Of a stretch of DNA of 14,451 nucleotides, positions 6,701 through 14,017 are shown in pieces. Position numbers and translations under genes: made by a program. The DNA comes from Lachnospiraceae bacterium (GTDB lineage: Bacteria > Bacillota > Clostridia > Lachnospirales > Lachnospiraceae). Within the stretch, counting starts at the first letter, position 1. Every line of letters starts with the position of its first letter. The notes beneath the pieces were generated by a model. That model did no database searches. It worked only from the letters and a program-made list of their open reading frames with translations, and was not told the DNA's origin. Location of the stretch: positions 1-14,451 of the forward strand of contig JAFSYD010000221.1 of NCBI GenBank assembly GCA_017443685.1, given 5' to 3'.

Positions 6701-8946
6701 CGCATCATTATGAGGTACTGATCGGGGAGAGCCTTTCGGAAAAAGAAACGACGGTGGGTGCTCTTTCGATGCTGGATGACGCGGAAACGCACACGCTGCT
6801 TTTTGATTTTCAGGGCGAGGTCTCTGACGCGCATGACCGGGAGCAGACCGTGGTCGGGCTTTTGGAACAGCAGGTCAGGGAGCGTCCACATAAAGCAGCG
6901 GTCGTTTTCCGCGGGGAAGCCCTGTCCTATACTGCATTGTGGCAGAGCTCCGGCGCGCTGGCCGGGGCACTTCTTGCCGCCATTGGGACGGAGGAAGAGG
7001 ATGCCGCCGGGACATTTCATGCCGAAGCCGACATGGATAGCCGGAGCGATTTCGGGAGCAGAACGGAACGGCGGGTCGCAATCTTTGCGGAGCGCGGACT
7101 GTCGATGATCACTGCGATCTGGGCGGTTTTGCGGGCGAATTGCGCCTATGTGCCGATTTCGCCCTCCTACCCCATAGAGCGGATCCGGTATCTGCTTCAT
7201 GACTGTGATGCCGCTTGTGTCATAGAATGCGATGCCTCGCTGCCCAAAGAGCTGCGGGAATGGCTTTCCGACAAAGGGATGGTATGTATTTCCTGTGATG
7301 CATTGGATGAGAGGGAAAAAGGCCTTCCCCAGCCCCGGTTGGATGCGGCTGCCTATATGATCTACACATCGGGGACCACCGGCGAGCCCAAGGGCGTGGT
7401 GGTAGAGCACCGGCAGCTTTCCGCCCTGCTTACGGCGTATGCGGATATTTACAAGCTGTCTGCCGAAGATACGGTGCTGCAGTTTGCGGAGTTTGTCTTT
7501 GACCAGTCTGTCTGGGATATTTTTCATATATTGACCGTGGGCGGGACGTTGTGTCTGGTTCCGCCGGAATATGTCCGCAATCCGGATGCTTTGTCGGAAT
7601 ACTGTTTGAAATACCGGGTCACGGCAGCGTCACTGACACCGGGACTCCTGCGCCTCTTAGAGCCGGAGCGGTTTTCAACGATCCGGCTTTTGGATGTGGG
7701 CGGCGAAGCGCCGGACAGGGAGCTTCTGCTGGCGTGGTCGAAGAACCGGACTGTATTCAACACCTACGGTCCGACGGAGACGACGGTCAATGCGGCGAGC
7801 TTTTTGTTCAGTGAAAACGGGCGGCTTGCCGAAAGCATGGAGACGTCGGAGCTATTGCAGCAAAAGGACAATGTTCCGATCGGCAGAGCGATCCCGCAGA
7901 CACGCATTTATATCGTAAAAGACGACCGCCTCTGCGGCATTGGCGTGCCGGGTGAGCTTTGCATAGCGGGAGCGCAGGTGGCGAGAGGCTACTACCGCAG
8001 GCCGGAGTTGACTGCGGAAAAATTTGTGCCGGATCCGTTCTTTGACGGCAGGATGTATAAAAGCGGCGACCTCGCCCGCTATTTGCCGGATGGCAATATC
8101 GAATTTCTGGGGCGCATGGATGACCAGATAAAGCTCCGGGGCTTTCGGATCGAGCTGGGGGAGATCGGAGCGGCAATGCGTCAGCTCCCCGGCGTAAAGG
8201 ATGCCGTTGCGGTGATTTCCGATAGCGATGGAAAGGAAAAGGCGCTTTGTGGCTATTACATAGCGGAGGATGTCCAAAATCCGGTTTCTTCCGAAGAGCT
8301 CCGCCGTCTTTTGGAGGCAAGGCTGCCGTTTTATATGGTGCCTGCTTTCCTGCAGCCGCTGAGAGAGTTTCCGCTTACGATCAATGGAAAGCTGAACAAA
8401 CGGGCGCTGCCAAAGCCGGAATGCGGTGGGCAGGAAGCTTATGTTGAAGCGAAAACGGAGGTGGAACGGGAGCTTGCCAACGCATTTTCCGAGGTGCTGG
8501 GCATGGATGCGGTCAGCGTGACAGAGGATTTCCTTGCGCTGGGCGGAGACTCGATCAAAGCAATCCGTATCATTTCGATGCTCCGTAAAAAAGGGTACCA
8601 GCTCGATGTCAGCCTTCTGATGCGCAGCCGGACCATCCGGCAGTTGGCGGCGCTTGTAAAAAAGACGGAAAAAACAGAGTATAAAGAATTTTCAAATGTG
8701 CGGTTTACGCCCGTAATGAAGATTTTTCACGCATCAAAAATGGCCAATCCTGCCTGGTACAATCAGTCGGTGATGCTGCTTGTTGAATCGAGGACAAAGC
8801 AGGATGGCCTGGAAGCCGAGGCAAAAAACGCCTTGCGCCAACTGATTTCCCTGCATGGCATGCTGCGGCTGATTGTCCGGGGGGGGTGGCGAACTGGTCG
8901 TTCGGGATGCTTCCGAAATGCCGGATTTTTCGCTTCCGGTCTATGA
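3709..8946 (+). CDS. Non-ribosomal peptide synthetase, upstream fragment (A1-PCP1-C2-A2-PCP2-start of E2)
   Basis: This is the first part of a three-module peptide synthetase. Residues (numbered from ATG 3709) run: adenylation domain 1 about 8-505, carrier 1 about 507-579 (Ser543), condensation about 600-1025 (HHSISDG 719-725), adenylation 2 about 1043-1570 and carrier 2 about 1577-1650 (Ser1615). The start of an epimerisation domain follows from about 1660. The last 20 or so residues after the G run (8879-8886) resemble nothing, while the E domain continues in the other frame. This is therefore a frame break rather than a natural C-terminus. There is no starter condensation domain, so module 1 loads a free amino acid. 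Start choice: ATG 3709 overlaps the previous stop by eight bases; ATG 3694 and ATG 3724 are in frame and none has a strong ribosome binding site. No MbtH-like or phosphopantetheinyl transferase gene is in the window. Confidence 0.9.
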   Translation: MSDSRMENITLYLDRVRQAIGRFGSNTALCYKDRAYTYDELDSVTGRLAARLKSEGVGTGDIVSVLIQRNEYLTLTPLGILRAGAAYQPLDPAYPTARIKTMIENAKSPLVIVEKACEHLLEGVSFGENRKKLYLEDIPFLPSQKEAIWDEVRGDDDFVILYTSGSTGEPKGIEITHRNIASLLDWYIDYYSVDETCRVGQHSSFVFDPAIVESMLPLAAGASIHIIPQEIRSDVFLLDQFYNENRITYASLTTQLGRQFVLYGKGQTLKHLVVGGEALVSVPVPGHYTLHNGYGPAEGTQLITIFSVQKDYPGKVPIGKALPEVEIYLLDEEGNPVKDGEAGELCFAGPHVTKGYLNRPDLTEKVFTDNPFSDKPEYQRMYHTGDLARKGEDGNIEYLGRKDRQVKIRGFRIEPAEIEALLDTFEGIDDVAVVPQSLGNEKTLVTYYLSKEPMDERLLSDFVLAHKPSYMLPAFFVHMDAFPLTVNGKVDYDALPKPARKAEDGFEAPASRTEKMLAVLYEEILGMEPVGRQDNFLQLGGTSLSSAMLLHRIYDAFSCRIGIRDIMEAPVLWELAGRIDHKRSIADDGAVIFEQKILPTRSEYEVSFAQERMYTAQEMLGANDPTYLLRLFIHTEGIFDRTKTEETLRALFLRHESLRTEFHMTGNGLMQKVLPSAEEWVRDAVARTEGKELFPGFSMEEAPLFSWRFSAQELSFQWHHSISDGRSGILFAKEFCALYNGKILPALPIHQKEYAAYERKFMQSALYRRRMAEWQREFAPFTEAEELQLPFDGRLNTGTERKAGHVKSVLPKLLSEQIRQFCHEKQMTPYMFLLAVYAILLHQYSGAERMILGTVMDGREEPGTKDIQGMFVNTVPLFLSAEDDSSLSDFFGQVTQTVLFGMEHQSVPLEEIAGVFEKAGGFARTAHGHLLFDYLFVMQSFDCRVEDIDGHHIDLGFGDGGRAMYDLTLEMEERPEGFYCDFEYARELFAEDTIRWMAHHYEVLIGESLSEKETTVGALSMLDDAETHTLLFDFQGEVSDAHDREQTVVGLLEQQVRERPHKAAVVFRGEALSYTALWQSSGALAGALLAAIGTEEEDAAGTFHAEADMDSRSDFGSRTERRVAIFAERGLSMITAIWAVLRANCAYVPISPSYPIERIRYLLHDCDAACVIECDASLPKELREWLSDKGMVCISCDALDEREKGLPQPRLDAAAYMIYTSGTTGEPKGVVVEHRQLSALLTAYADIYKLSAEDTVLQFAEFVFDQSVWDIFHILTVGGTLCLVPPEYVRNPDALSEYCLKYRVTAASLTPGLLRLLEPERFSTIRLLDVGGEAPDRELLLAWSKNRTVFNTYGPTETTVNAASFLFSENGRLAESMETSELLQQKDNVPIGRAIPQTRIYIVKDDRLCGIGVPGELCIAGAQVARGYYRRPELTAEKFVPDPFFDGRMYKSGDLARYLPDGNIEFLGRMDDQIKLRGFRIELGEIGAAMRQLPGVKDAVAVISDSDGKEKALCGYYIAEDVQNPVSSEELRRLLEARLPFYMVPAFLQPLREFPLTINGKLNKRALPKPECGGQEAYVEAKTEVERELANAFSEVLGMDAVSVTEDFLALGGDSIKAIRIISMLRKKGYQLDVSLLMRSRTIRQLAALVKKTEKTEYKEFSNVRFTPVMKIFHASKMANPAWYNQSVMLLVESRTKQDGLEAEAKNALRQLISLHGMLRLIVRGGWRTGRSGCFRNAGFFASGL
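3730..5220 (+). other. Adenylation domain A1 (first residue of the peptide)
   Basis: Core motifs seen: YTSGSTGEPKG (from residue 162), YGPAEGT, YHTGDLA, KIRGFRIEPAEIE and NGK with the catalytic Lys489. Aligned by eye to GrsA, the ten pocket residues are D-P-V-S-V-G-G-Q-L-K. The usual FDxS motif is FDPA and YGPTE is YGPAE. One residue seems inserted between pocket positions 4 and 5, so that part is less sure. I cannot name the substrate. Confidence 0.85.
5227..5445 (+). other. Peptidyl carrier domain PCP1
   Basis: The carrier motif DNFLQLGGTSL places the phosphopantetheine-bearing Ser543 at 5335-5337. The residue before the serine is Thr, unlike the Asp seen in PCP2. Confidence 0.85.
5509..6795 (+). 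other. Condensation domain C2
   Basis: It opens with SFAQERMY (C1 motif) and has the active-site motif HHSISDG at 5863-5883. It follows a module without epimerisation, so it should join two L-residues (LCL role, inferred from position). MFVNTVPLF is the conserved segment after the active site. Confidence 0.85.
6835..8421 (+). other. Adenylation domain A2 (second residue, later epimerised)
   Basis: Core motifs seen: YTSGTTGEPKG (1219-1229), FDQSVWD (Asp1265), YGPTETT, YKSGDLA, KLRGFRIELGEI and NGK with Lys1561. The pocket code read by eye is D-Q-W-S-D-G-T-V-N-K. Position 5 is an acidic Asp, which hints at a polar or basic side chain but assigns nothing. About 25 extra acidic and polar residues lie between motifs A1 and A2 (about 6991-7068). 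Confidence 0.85.
8436..8660 (+). other. Peptidyl carrier domain PCP2
   Basis: The motif DFLALGGDSIKAIR places the carrier serine at residue 1615 (8551-8553). The GGDS form is known to be typical of carriers that hand their substrate to an epimerisation domain, and the downstream E domain agrees with this. Confidence 0.85.
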
Positions 8947-9945
8947 AAATTGTTCGGAAAGGGAACGAGAAGCGGCATGTATCCGTTTGCAGGCGCGGAT
9001 GGATCCGGAAAGCGGTATCGTGATGCAGGCTGCCCTTTTTTACAATGGCAAAGAACGCAGGCTGTTTTTGTCGTTCCATCACTACGTGATCGACGAGGTA
9101 TCCTGGGAAGTGCTCCTGGGCGATCTGGACAGGCTGCTAAGTCACGAGATGGATTTTGAAAAAACGGTATCCTTTGGGGAGTGGTCCGAGCGGCTTTGGG
9201 CATACCACAAGTCCCTGGATTTCCTTCCAGAAAAGACGTATTGGGAAAGCTGCCATGAGGGCATAGAACAAAATAAAGAAATCGAGCAGGAATGGCTGTC
9301 TTCCTACCAGGGTTCCGGCAAAAAGGGTTTTTCGTCATTTGTGATCACCCTGCCGGCAGAAGCTTCGCAAAGGCTTTCTTCTATCGCAAAGTCAAAGTAT
9401 CGGGCAAAAATGGATGCGTTTCTTCTGGCGGCTCTGGTCTATACAATCAATGAGAAAGATGCCGTCACGGCGATGTCGGTGCAGATGGAAAGCCATGGAA
9501 GGGGAACGCTTCCCGGGAGGGTTCAACATGACCGTACCGTGGGCTGGTTTACGGCGATTTATCCGATGCTGTTTGAGGCGGCGGGATCCTTTGATGAGCA
9601 GGTCATTCTGGTGCGGGAAAACCTTGCCGGCGTGCCGAATTTTGGAATCGGATACGGTCTGCTTTACGAGGATTTATCGGAAAAGGGCGGTCTGGTCTTT
9701 AATTATCTGGGAGACAGACAGAATGCCGCTTATGAGAATTTTCGTATTTTACGGGAATCTGGCGGGCGGGAAATCGATGCCGCAAACGGAGACCCCGGAG
9801 TCATTTCCATCAACATCCGCCAGGATGACGGCGGTCTTTTGATAGACTGTGCTTTTGATGCAGCTTTTGATGAGGCGAAGGTAAAAGGGCTGCTTTTAGC
9901 GTTCAAAAATAAGCTTGTGGAGCTGTCTGCCACGATAGATGCGCA
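8685..9945 (+). other. Epimerisation domain E2, split by a frame change
   Basis: The N-terminal part is in the first frame: RFTPVMKIF, then YNQSVMLL and LHGMLRLIVRGG. The rest is in the second frame. It shows HHYVIDEVSW (9077-9106), MESHGRG, VGWFTAIYPMLF and FNYLGD (from 9698), the classic E-domain signatures. Reading seven instead of eight G at 8879-8886 joins the halves without loss. The domain should convert residue 2 of the peptide to the D form when intact. Confidence 0.88.
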
Positions 9946-12900
9946 GCAACGGATCTATGGGCCGAGCGATTTTTGTCTGGACTTAAGGATGTCCCTTTCG
10001 GACTGGCAGCGGCTGACACGTAAATTTTCGCCGGAATGCATCGTTGCGGTCGCGCGCCTGACGCCGCTGCAGCAGGGGATGCTTTATCGGCATATTGCCC
10101 AGCCGGAAAGCAGGGCGTATTTTTTGCAGGATAAGCTGACCATCCGTGGGCAGCTGAGACGGGATCTGTGGCAGACGGCGTTAAGGCTTTTGTCCACGCG
10201 CTATGATGCGCTTCGGCTCGCATTTATTTATGAAGATTTGGAAGAACCCCGTCAGGTGATCCTGCGTGAGCGGATGCCGGAATTTGTGGACGCATCGGAT
10301 AAGGACTTTTCTGAGGTCGTGGAAGCGGACAGCCGGAGAGGGTTTTCTTTGGCAGACGATCCGTTGCTGCGGATTACCCTCTGTCAATCCAGGGCGGATG
10401 AGGCGGAACTTTTACTTTCGATGCACCACATGATCATTGATGGCTGGAGCTTTCCGCTGGTGGTGCGGGATTTGATGCATTATTATAAAGCACTTTGTGA
10501 CGGTATTGAAGAAAAGGCACTTTATGAAGCGGTATTGCGGGAAGCGGAGGAGGGATGTTCCTTTGCGGATTATCTGCGGCTGTATGGGCAACGCAATCGT
10601 GAAAAAATACTCCTGGGATGGAAGGATTATTTACAGGGAGTGGAAGCAGGTGCTGCGCCAACCGTCTTTGCAGACAGGGAAGGGCAGGAGCATGGTTCAC
10701 AGACCGAACGCTTTCTGATTTCAGGAGGGCTGGAGCGGCAGATCCGGGCGTATGCGGCAAGAAATCATATTACCTGCGCGAGCTTTTTCGGCGTCTTGTG
10801 GGGAATCCTTTTGGGATTTGAAGGCGGAGTGGATACCGTCCTGTTCGGCGAGACGGTTTCCGGCAGAAATACGGAGCTTGCCGGGCTGGAATCAGCGGTT
10901 GGCATGTTTATCCATACGATTCCCGTCTGCGTGCGGTTGGAGGAAACAACGACCGTAAAGCAGCTGATGCAGGGACGCCAGGCAGACTATCTTGCCATGC
11001 AGCCCTATGAGGCGGCCAGCCTCAGTGAAATCGGCGCCGCGACAGGTCTTGGCGCCTCCTGGATAAAGGCGTTGTATGTGTATGAGAACTATCCTTCAGA
11101 GGAGGGGGATGCCGGCTATCGTATCGAAGGCATCCATGAGGAGGTGGATTATTCCATCACCTTTTGCGTGGAGGAATCGCATGGGTTTTCGTTGACAGTA
11201 TTGTTTGACGCAGGGCAGTATCCCCGCTCTTATGTGCGGCAGATGCTGGAGCGTCTGGTGCACCTGGCAGAGCAATGTCTGACGGATGAGTCTGTGGATA
11301 TCGCCTCTCTGGAGCGGACGACGCAAAAAGAGCGGGAGCAGATGCTCGGGCGTATGGCCAGAACAAAAAAGGCGTTTCCCAGGCAGTCATTCCTGGAGCA
11401 GTTTTATGATAAGGTGAAACGGGATCCGGACAAAGCAGCGCTCCTGTTGGAGGAAAGGTCAATGAGCTATGGCGAGGTCTGGGAAGCGGCCTGCCGGCTT
11501 GCCGAAACAATCGGGTTTGGCGGGGAACGGTTCGTGGCGGTCATGGCGGACAGGAGCTTTGAACTGGTCATATCCCTGATTGGGACGATGCTTGCCGGAG
11601 CCTGTTATGTGCCGCTGGACCCGGAATATCCCCAGGAGCGGATCCGGTATATTTTAAAGGACAGCTCTCCGGAGGCAGTACTTTACTATGTGAAGGAAGA
11701 AAGACCACAGACCAGGGCTGTGTTTGAGGAATTGGATATTCCGGTTATTTCCGTACCGATTGCCGGGGAAGCCGGCGATACGGGTATTACCGCACCGGGA
11801 TCAGGTACGTTTGCTGACGGCATGGATTCCGAAGAGGCAAAGGGCACTTGCGGTTCTTTCCGTGGAACGGGACTTTGGGATCGGTTGGCCTATATGATCT
11901 ACACCTCGGGAACGACCGGGATGCCAAAGGGCGTCGAGATTGAGCACAAGGCTTTGGCAGATATGATCTTTGCCCATGAAGAGCGTTTCGGGAGCCTTGT
12001 GGATGACACGGTGCTTCTCATGTCAAACTTCGTGTTTGACGCTTCCGTCCAGCAGATTTTTACGCCGCTGGCACAGGGCGGCGCGGTCTGCATCATGACA
12101 AAAGAGCGGATGGGGTCGTCAAAGGAAATCGGCGATTACTGCAAGGATCATAAGGTGTCCTTCATCGGCGCGACCAATGCGCTGCTTCGGACGCTGGATC
12201 CGCTGGATTTTGACGGCATCCGGGTAATGAGTATTGGAGGCGATGAGGCGGATCCTGCCCTTTTTGAAAAATGGGCGGCACATACCACACTGTTGGTCAA
12301 TGACTACGGTCCGACAGAGACGACCTTGCATGCCGTTTCACATACCTACGAAACAGGCGAGAGGAAACCCGTACCCATAGGCGTGCCATACATCAATAAA
12401 CGCATTTGTATCATGCAGCAAAGCCGGCTTTGTGGGATTGGACAGCAAGGAGAACTCTGCATTGGCGGAAATGGATTGGCAAGAGGGTATCACAACCAGC
12501 CGAAGCTGACAGAAGAGCATTTTCAGCCGGATCCGTTTTCAGACGGTCGCATCTACCGCACGGGAGATTTGGCGGTATTCGGACCGGATGGACAGATTCT
12601 ATTTCGGGGCAGAAAGGATTCGCAGGTAAAGATCCGGGGGTTCCGTATCGAGCCGGGCGAGATCGACAGCGCTATCATGGGCTTTCCGGGCATCAAAGAG
12701 TCAGCAACCGTCTCCCGCAAGGAGGGTGGAAGGGAGGCGTATCTCGTCTCCTATGTGACAGGCGAAGCAGATATGGAAACGGGGGCTCTTTTGGAGTATT
12801 TGAGGAAACAGCTTCCTGCGTATATGGTTCCTGCGAGTATCATTCGGCTGGAGGAAATTCCATTGAATTTCAGCGGAAAGGTGGATGCGGGAAGGCTTCC

Positions 12901-14017
12901 GGCGCCGGAGTTTTTGGCAGATGAGGTATATGAAAAACCGGAAAATGAAACCGAGGAGAGGATTGCAGGCTTATTTGCAAGGATTCTCGGCGCAGGAAAA
13001 GTGGGCAGGAACGACTCGTTTTTGGATCTGGGAGGGACTTCCCTGGATCTGATGAGGCTTTTGTCCGGGCTGAACCATCCCAAGCTTCGGATTGCCGACC
13101 TGGTCAGCCATCCGACGCCAAAGAGACTGGGGGCTTTCCTTAGAAATCAGTACAGGGAAGCGGAGGGCTGCCTTTTATTACAGAATGGTGCTGCGGATGC
13201 GCCGCAGATTTTCTGCGTACCGCCGTCAGGCGGGATGGCGATGTGCTACATGGGGCTGTTTCGGACACTGGAGTATCCGGGGCGTATCTTTGGGCTTGCG
13301 GATGAGAAGTTTCAGCGGTTCGGAGCGCTTTCGCTTGAAGAATTGGAGAAGTATGATATACTGCGGCAAGACCTTTGGGACGCGAATCTTGACCACTATA
13401 TGGAAGCGATTGCGCCATTCTTTCAGGCAGGGGATATTCTGGTCGGATATTCGCAGGGAGGCACGGTAGCGCATGCGCTGGCACAGAGGCTGGAAGCTCT
13501 TGGAAAACCGCCGGGCAGATTGCTGATGCTCGAAGCAATGCCGTTTTGCGAAGAGGAACTGCCCTATTACAAGCCGGAAAACGAGACCGAACGGCTGGCG
13601 GTAGTCGAGGCTATTTTCTTTGGACAAAGGAAAGCAGCCGAGGTTGAAGACCGAAACGGTCTTTCCGTCAGAGAGTGTCTTTTGCGGATGCTTAGAAAGC
13701 ATGGGGAGACGGCAGATGATGCCATACTCCATGCCCTTTATGAAACCTATCTCGTGTATTCGATCAATACTGCGCACCCTCTGGTGACCAAAGGGCGCAT
13801 AAATGCGCGGATCGATTCGGTTCTTTTGCCGGAGGAGGAGCAGGCGGGCACGGCGGAAATCGTTCCCAACGAATGGGATCCGTGGGAGGATTACACGGAA
13901 AACAAAGGAGAGGCTTTCCTGTTGGGAAAGAATGGTAAAGAGCACCTGGTCTTTTTGACAAACTACAAAAAAACGCTTGCGAAGCAGCTTTGGAAGTGGA
14001 TAGGAGACCAACTATGA
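8873..14017 (+). CDS. Non-ribosomal peptide synthetase, downstream fragment (rest of E2-C3-A3-PCP3-TE)
   Basis: This open frame holds the rest of the synthetase. Residues are numbered from TTG 8873, used only as a counting point. Most of the E domain comes first (HHYVIDE 69-75, FNYLGD 276-281). Condensation C3 follows, with LTPLQQGML at 396-404 and HHMIIDG at 518-524. Adenylation A3 spans about 838-1345, carrier 3 is centred on Ser1390 and the thioesterase spans about 1434-1712. No ribosome binding site precedes the TTG, and the frame begins in the middle of a domain. It is almost certainly not an independent gene but the continuation of the fragment starting at 3709; the joined protein would have 3435 residues. 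Its TGA overlaps the next ATG by the pattern ATGA (14014-14017), which indicates coupled translation with the phosphatase-like gene. Confidence 0.88.
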   Translation: MSGGGGELVVRDASEMPDFSLPVYENCSEREREAACIRLQARMDPESGIVMQAALFYNGKERRLFLSFHHYVIDEVSWEVLLGDLDRLLSHEMDFEKTVSFGEWSERLWAYHKSLDFLPEKTYWESCHEGIEQNKEIEQEWLSSYQGSGKKGFSSFVITLPAEASQRLSSIAKSKYRAKMDAFLLAALVYTINEKDAVTAMSVQMESHGRGTLPGRVQHDRTVGWFTAIYPMLFEAAGSFDEQVILVRENLAGVPNFGIGYGLLYEDLSEKGGLVFNYLGDRQNAAYENFRILRESGGREIDAANGDPGVISINIRQDDGGLLIDCAFDAAFDEAKVKGLLLAFKNKLVELSATIDAQQRIYGPSDFCLDLRMSLSDWQRLTRKFSPECIVAVARLTPLQQGMLYRHIAQPESRAYFLQDKLTIRGQLRRDLWQTALRLLSTRYDALRLAFIYEDLEEPRQVILRERMPEFVDASDKDFSEVVEADSRRGFSLADDPLLRITLCQSRADEAELLLSMHHMIIDGWSFPLVVRDLMHYYKALCDGIEEKALYEAVLREAEEGCSFADYLRLYGQRNREKILLGWKDYLQGVEAGAAPTVFADREGQEHGSQTERFLISGGLERQIRAYAARNHITCASFFGVLWGILLGFEGGVDTVLFGETVSGRNTELAGLESAVGMFIHTIPVCVRLEETTTVKQLMQGRQADYLAMQPYEAASLSEIGAATGLGASWIKALYVYENYPSEEGDAGYRIEGIHEEVDYSITFCVEESHGFSLTVLFDAGQYPRSYVRQMLERLVHLAEQCLTDESVDIASLERTTQKEREQMLGRMARTKKAFPRQSFLEQFYDKVKRDPDKAALLLEERSMSYGEVWEAACRLAETIGFGGERFVAVMADRSFELVISLIGTMLAGACYVPLDPEYPQERIRYILKDSSPEAVLYYVKEERPQTRAVFEELDIPVISVPIAGEAGDTGITAPGSGTFADGMDSEEAKGTCGSFRGTGLWDRLAYMIYTSGTTGMPKGVEIEHKALADMIFAHEERFGSLVDDTVLLMSNFVFDASVQQIFTPLAQGGAVCIMTKERMGSSKEIGDYCKDHKVSFIGATNALLRTLDPLDFDGIRVMSIGGDEADPALFEKWAAHTTLLVNDYGPTETTLHAVSHTYETGERKPVPIGVPYINKRICIMQQSRLCGIGQQGELCIGGNGLARGYHNQPKLTEEHFQPDPFSDGRIYRTGDLAVFGPDGQILFRGRKDSQVKIRGFRIEPGEIDSAIMGFPGIKESATVSRKEGGREAYLVSYVTGEADMETGALLEYLRKQLPAYMVPASIIRLEEIPLNFSGKVDAGRLPAPEFLADEVYEKPENETEERIAGLFARILGAGKVGRNDSFLDLGGTSLDLMRLLSGLNHPKLRIADLVSHPTPKRLGAFLRNQYREAEGCLLLQNGAADAPQIFCVPPSGGMAMCYMGLFRTLEYPGRIFGLADEKFQRFGALSLEELEKYDILRQDLWDANLDHYMEAIAPFFQAGDILVGYSQGGTVAHALAQRLEALGKPPGRLLMLEAMPFCEEELPYYKPENETERLAVVEAIFFGQRKAAEVEDRNGLSVRECLLRMLRKHGETADDAILHALYETYLVYSINTAHPLVTKGRINARIDSVLLPEEEQAGTAEIVPNEWDPWEDYTENKGEAFLLGKNGKEHLVFLTNYKKTLAKQLWKWIGDQL
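8879..8886 (+). other. Run of eight G at the NRPS frame break
   Basis: The first frame reads CGG GGG GGG TGG here and leaves the E-domain homology at once. The second frame reads GGG GGG GGT GGC GAA and carries it on. Removing one G restores a continuous protein (LIVRGGGELVVRDAS). Possible causes are a one-base sequencing or assembly error, a true mutation, slipped-strand phase variation, or transcript slippage. Confidence 0.9.
10040..11295 (+). other. Condensation domain C3
   Basis: LTPLQQGMLYR is the opening motif in the form common to condensation domains that accept a D-residue donor. The active-site motif HHMIIDGWS starts at 10424. The upstream E domain fits a DCL role. GMFIHTIPV is the conserved later segment. 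Confidence 0.85.
11384..12912 (+). other. Adenylation domain A3 (third residue)
   Basis: Core motifs seen: YTSGTTGMPKG (from 11900), FDASVQQ (Asp at 12038), YGPTETT, YRTGDLA, KIRGFRIEPGEID and SGK with the catalytic Lys at 12878. The pocket code read by eye is D-A-Q-G-S-G-D-L-H-K, and I cannot assign a substrate. A Gly-, Ala- and Asp-rich stretch of some 40 residues (11755-11876) lies before the A3 motif and is longer than usual. Confidence 0.85.
12938..13150 (+). other. Peptidyl carrier domain PCP3
   Basis: The motif DSFLDLGGTSLDL places the carrier serine at 13040-13042. It is of the GGTS type, like PCP1. Confidence 0.85.
13170..14011 (+). other. C-terminal thioesterase domain TE
   Basis: CVPPSGG begins an alpha/beta hydrolase fold of about 280 residues. 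GYSQGG holds the nucleophile Ser at 13451-13453. GKEHLVFL near the C-terminus has the likely catalytic His (13943-13945). The residue where type I thioesterases usually have Asp, after the strand following the nucleophile, is Glu here (RLLMLEAMP, codon 13532-13534). It should release the tripeptide by hydrolysis or cyclisation; which one cannot be told. Confidence 0.85.
14002..14006 (+). promoter_or_regulatory. Ribosome binding site of the phosphatase-like gene
   Basis: AGGAG lies seven bases before ATG 14014, inside the last codons of the NRPS. It selects ATG 14014 over the in-frame ATG at 13990, which lacks such a site. Confidence 0.7.

Noticed and set aside
6511..7527. Minus-strand open frame of 338 codons within the NRPS
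   Set aside because: It lies opposite clear condensation and adenylation motifs, has no family resemblance, and is rich in His, Arg and Pro, as expected of a shadow of a GC-rich gene.
8879..8886. Programmed ribosomal frameshift at the G run
   Set aside because: The change needed is +1 (or -2), no slippery heptamer of the usual -1 kind fits, and I see no obvious stimulator. Transcript slippage remains possible but is only listed as an option.
8873..8890. TTG 8873 as a genuine start of a second, stand-alone NRPS gene
   Set aside because: No ribosome binding site precedes it, the frame begins inside an E domain, and the first part of that same domain is in the preceding frame.
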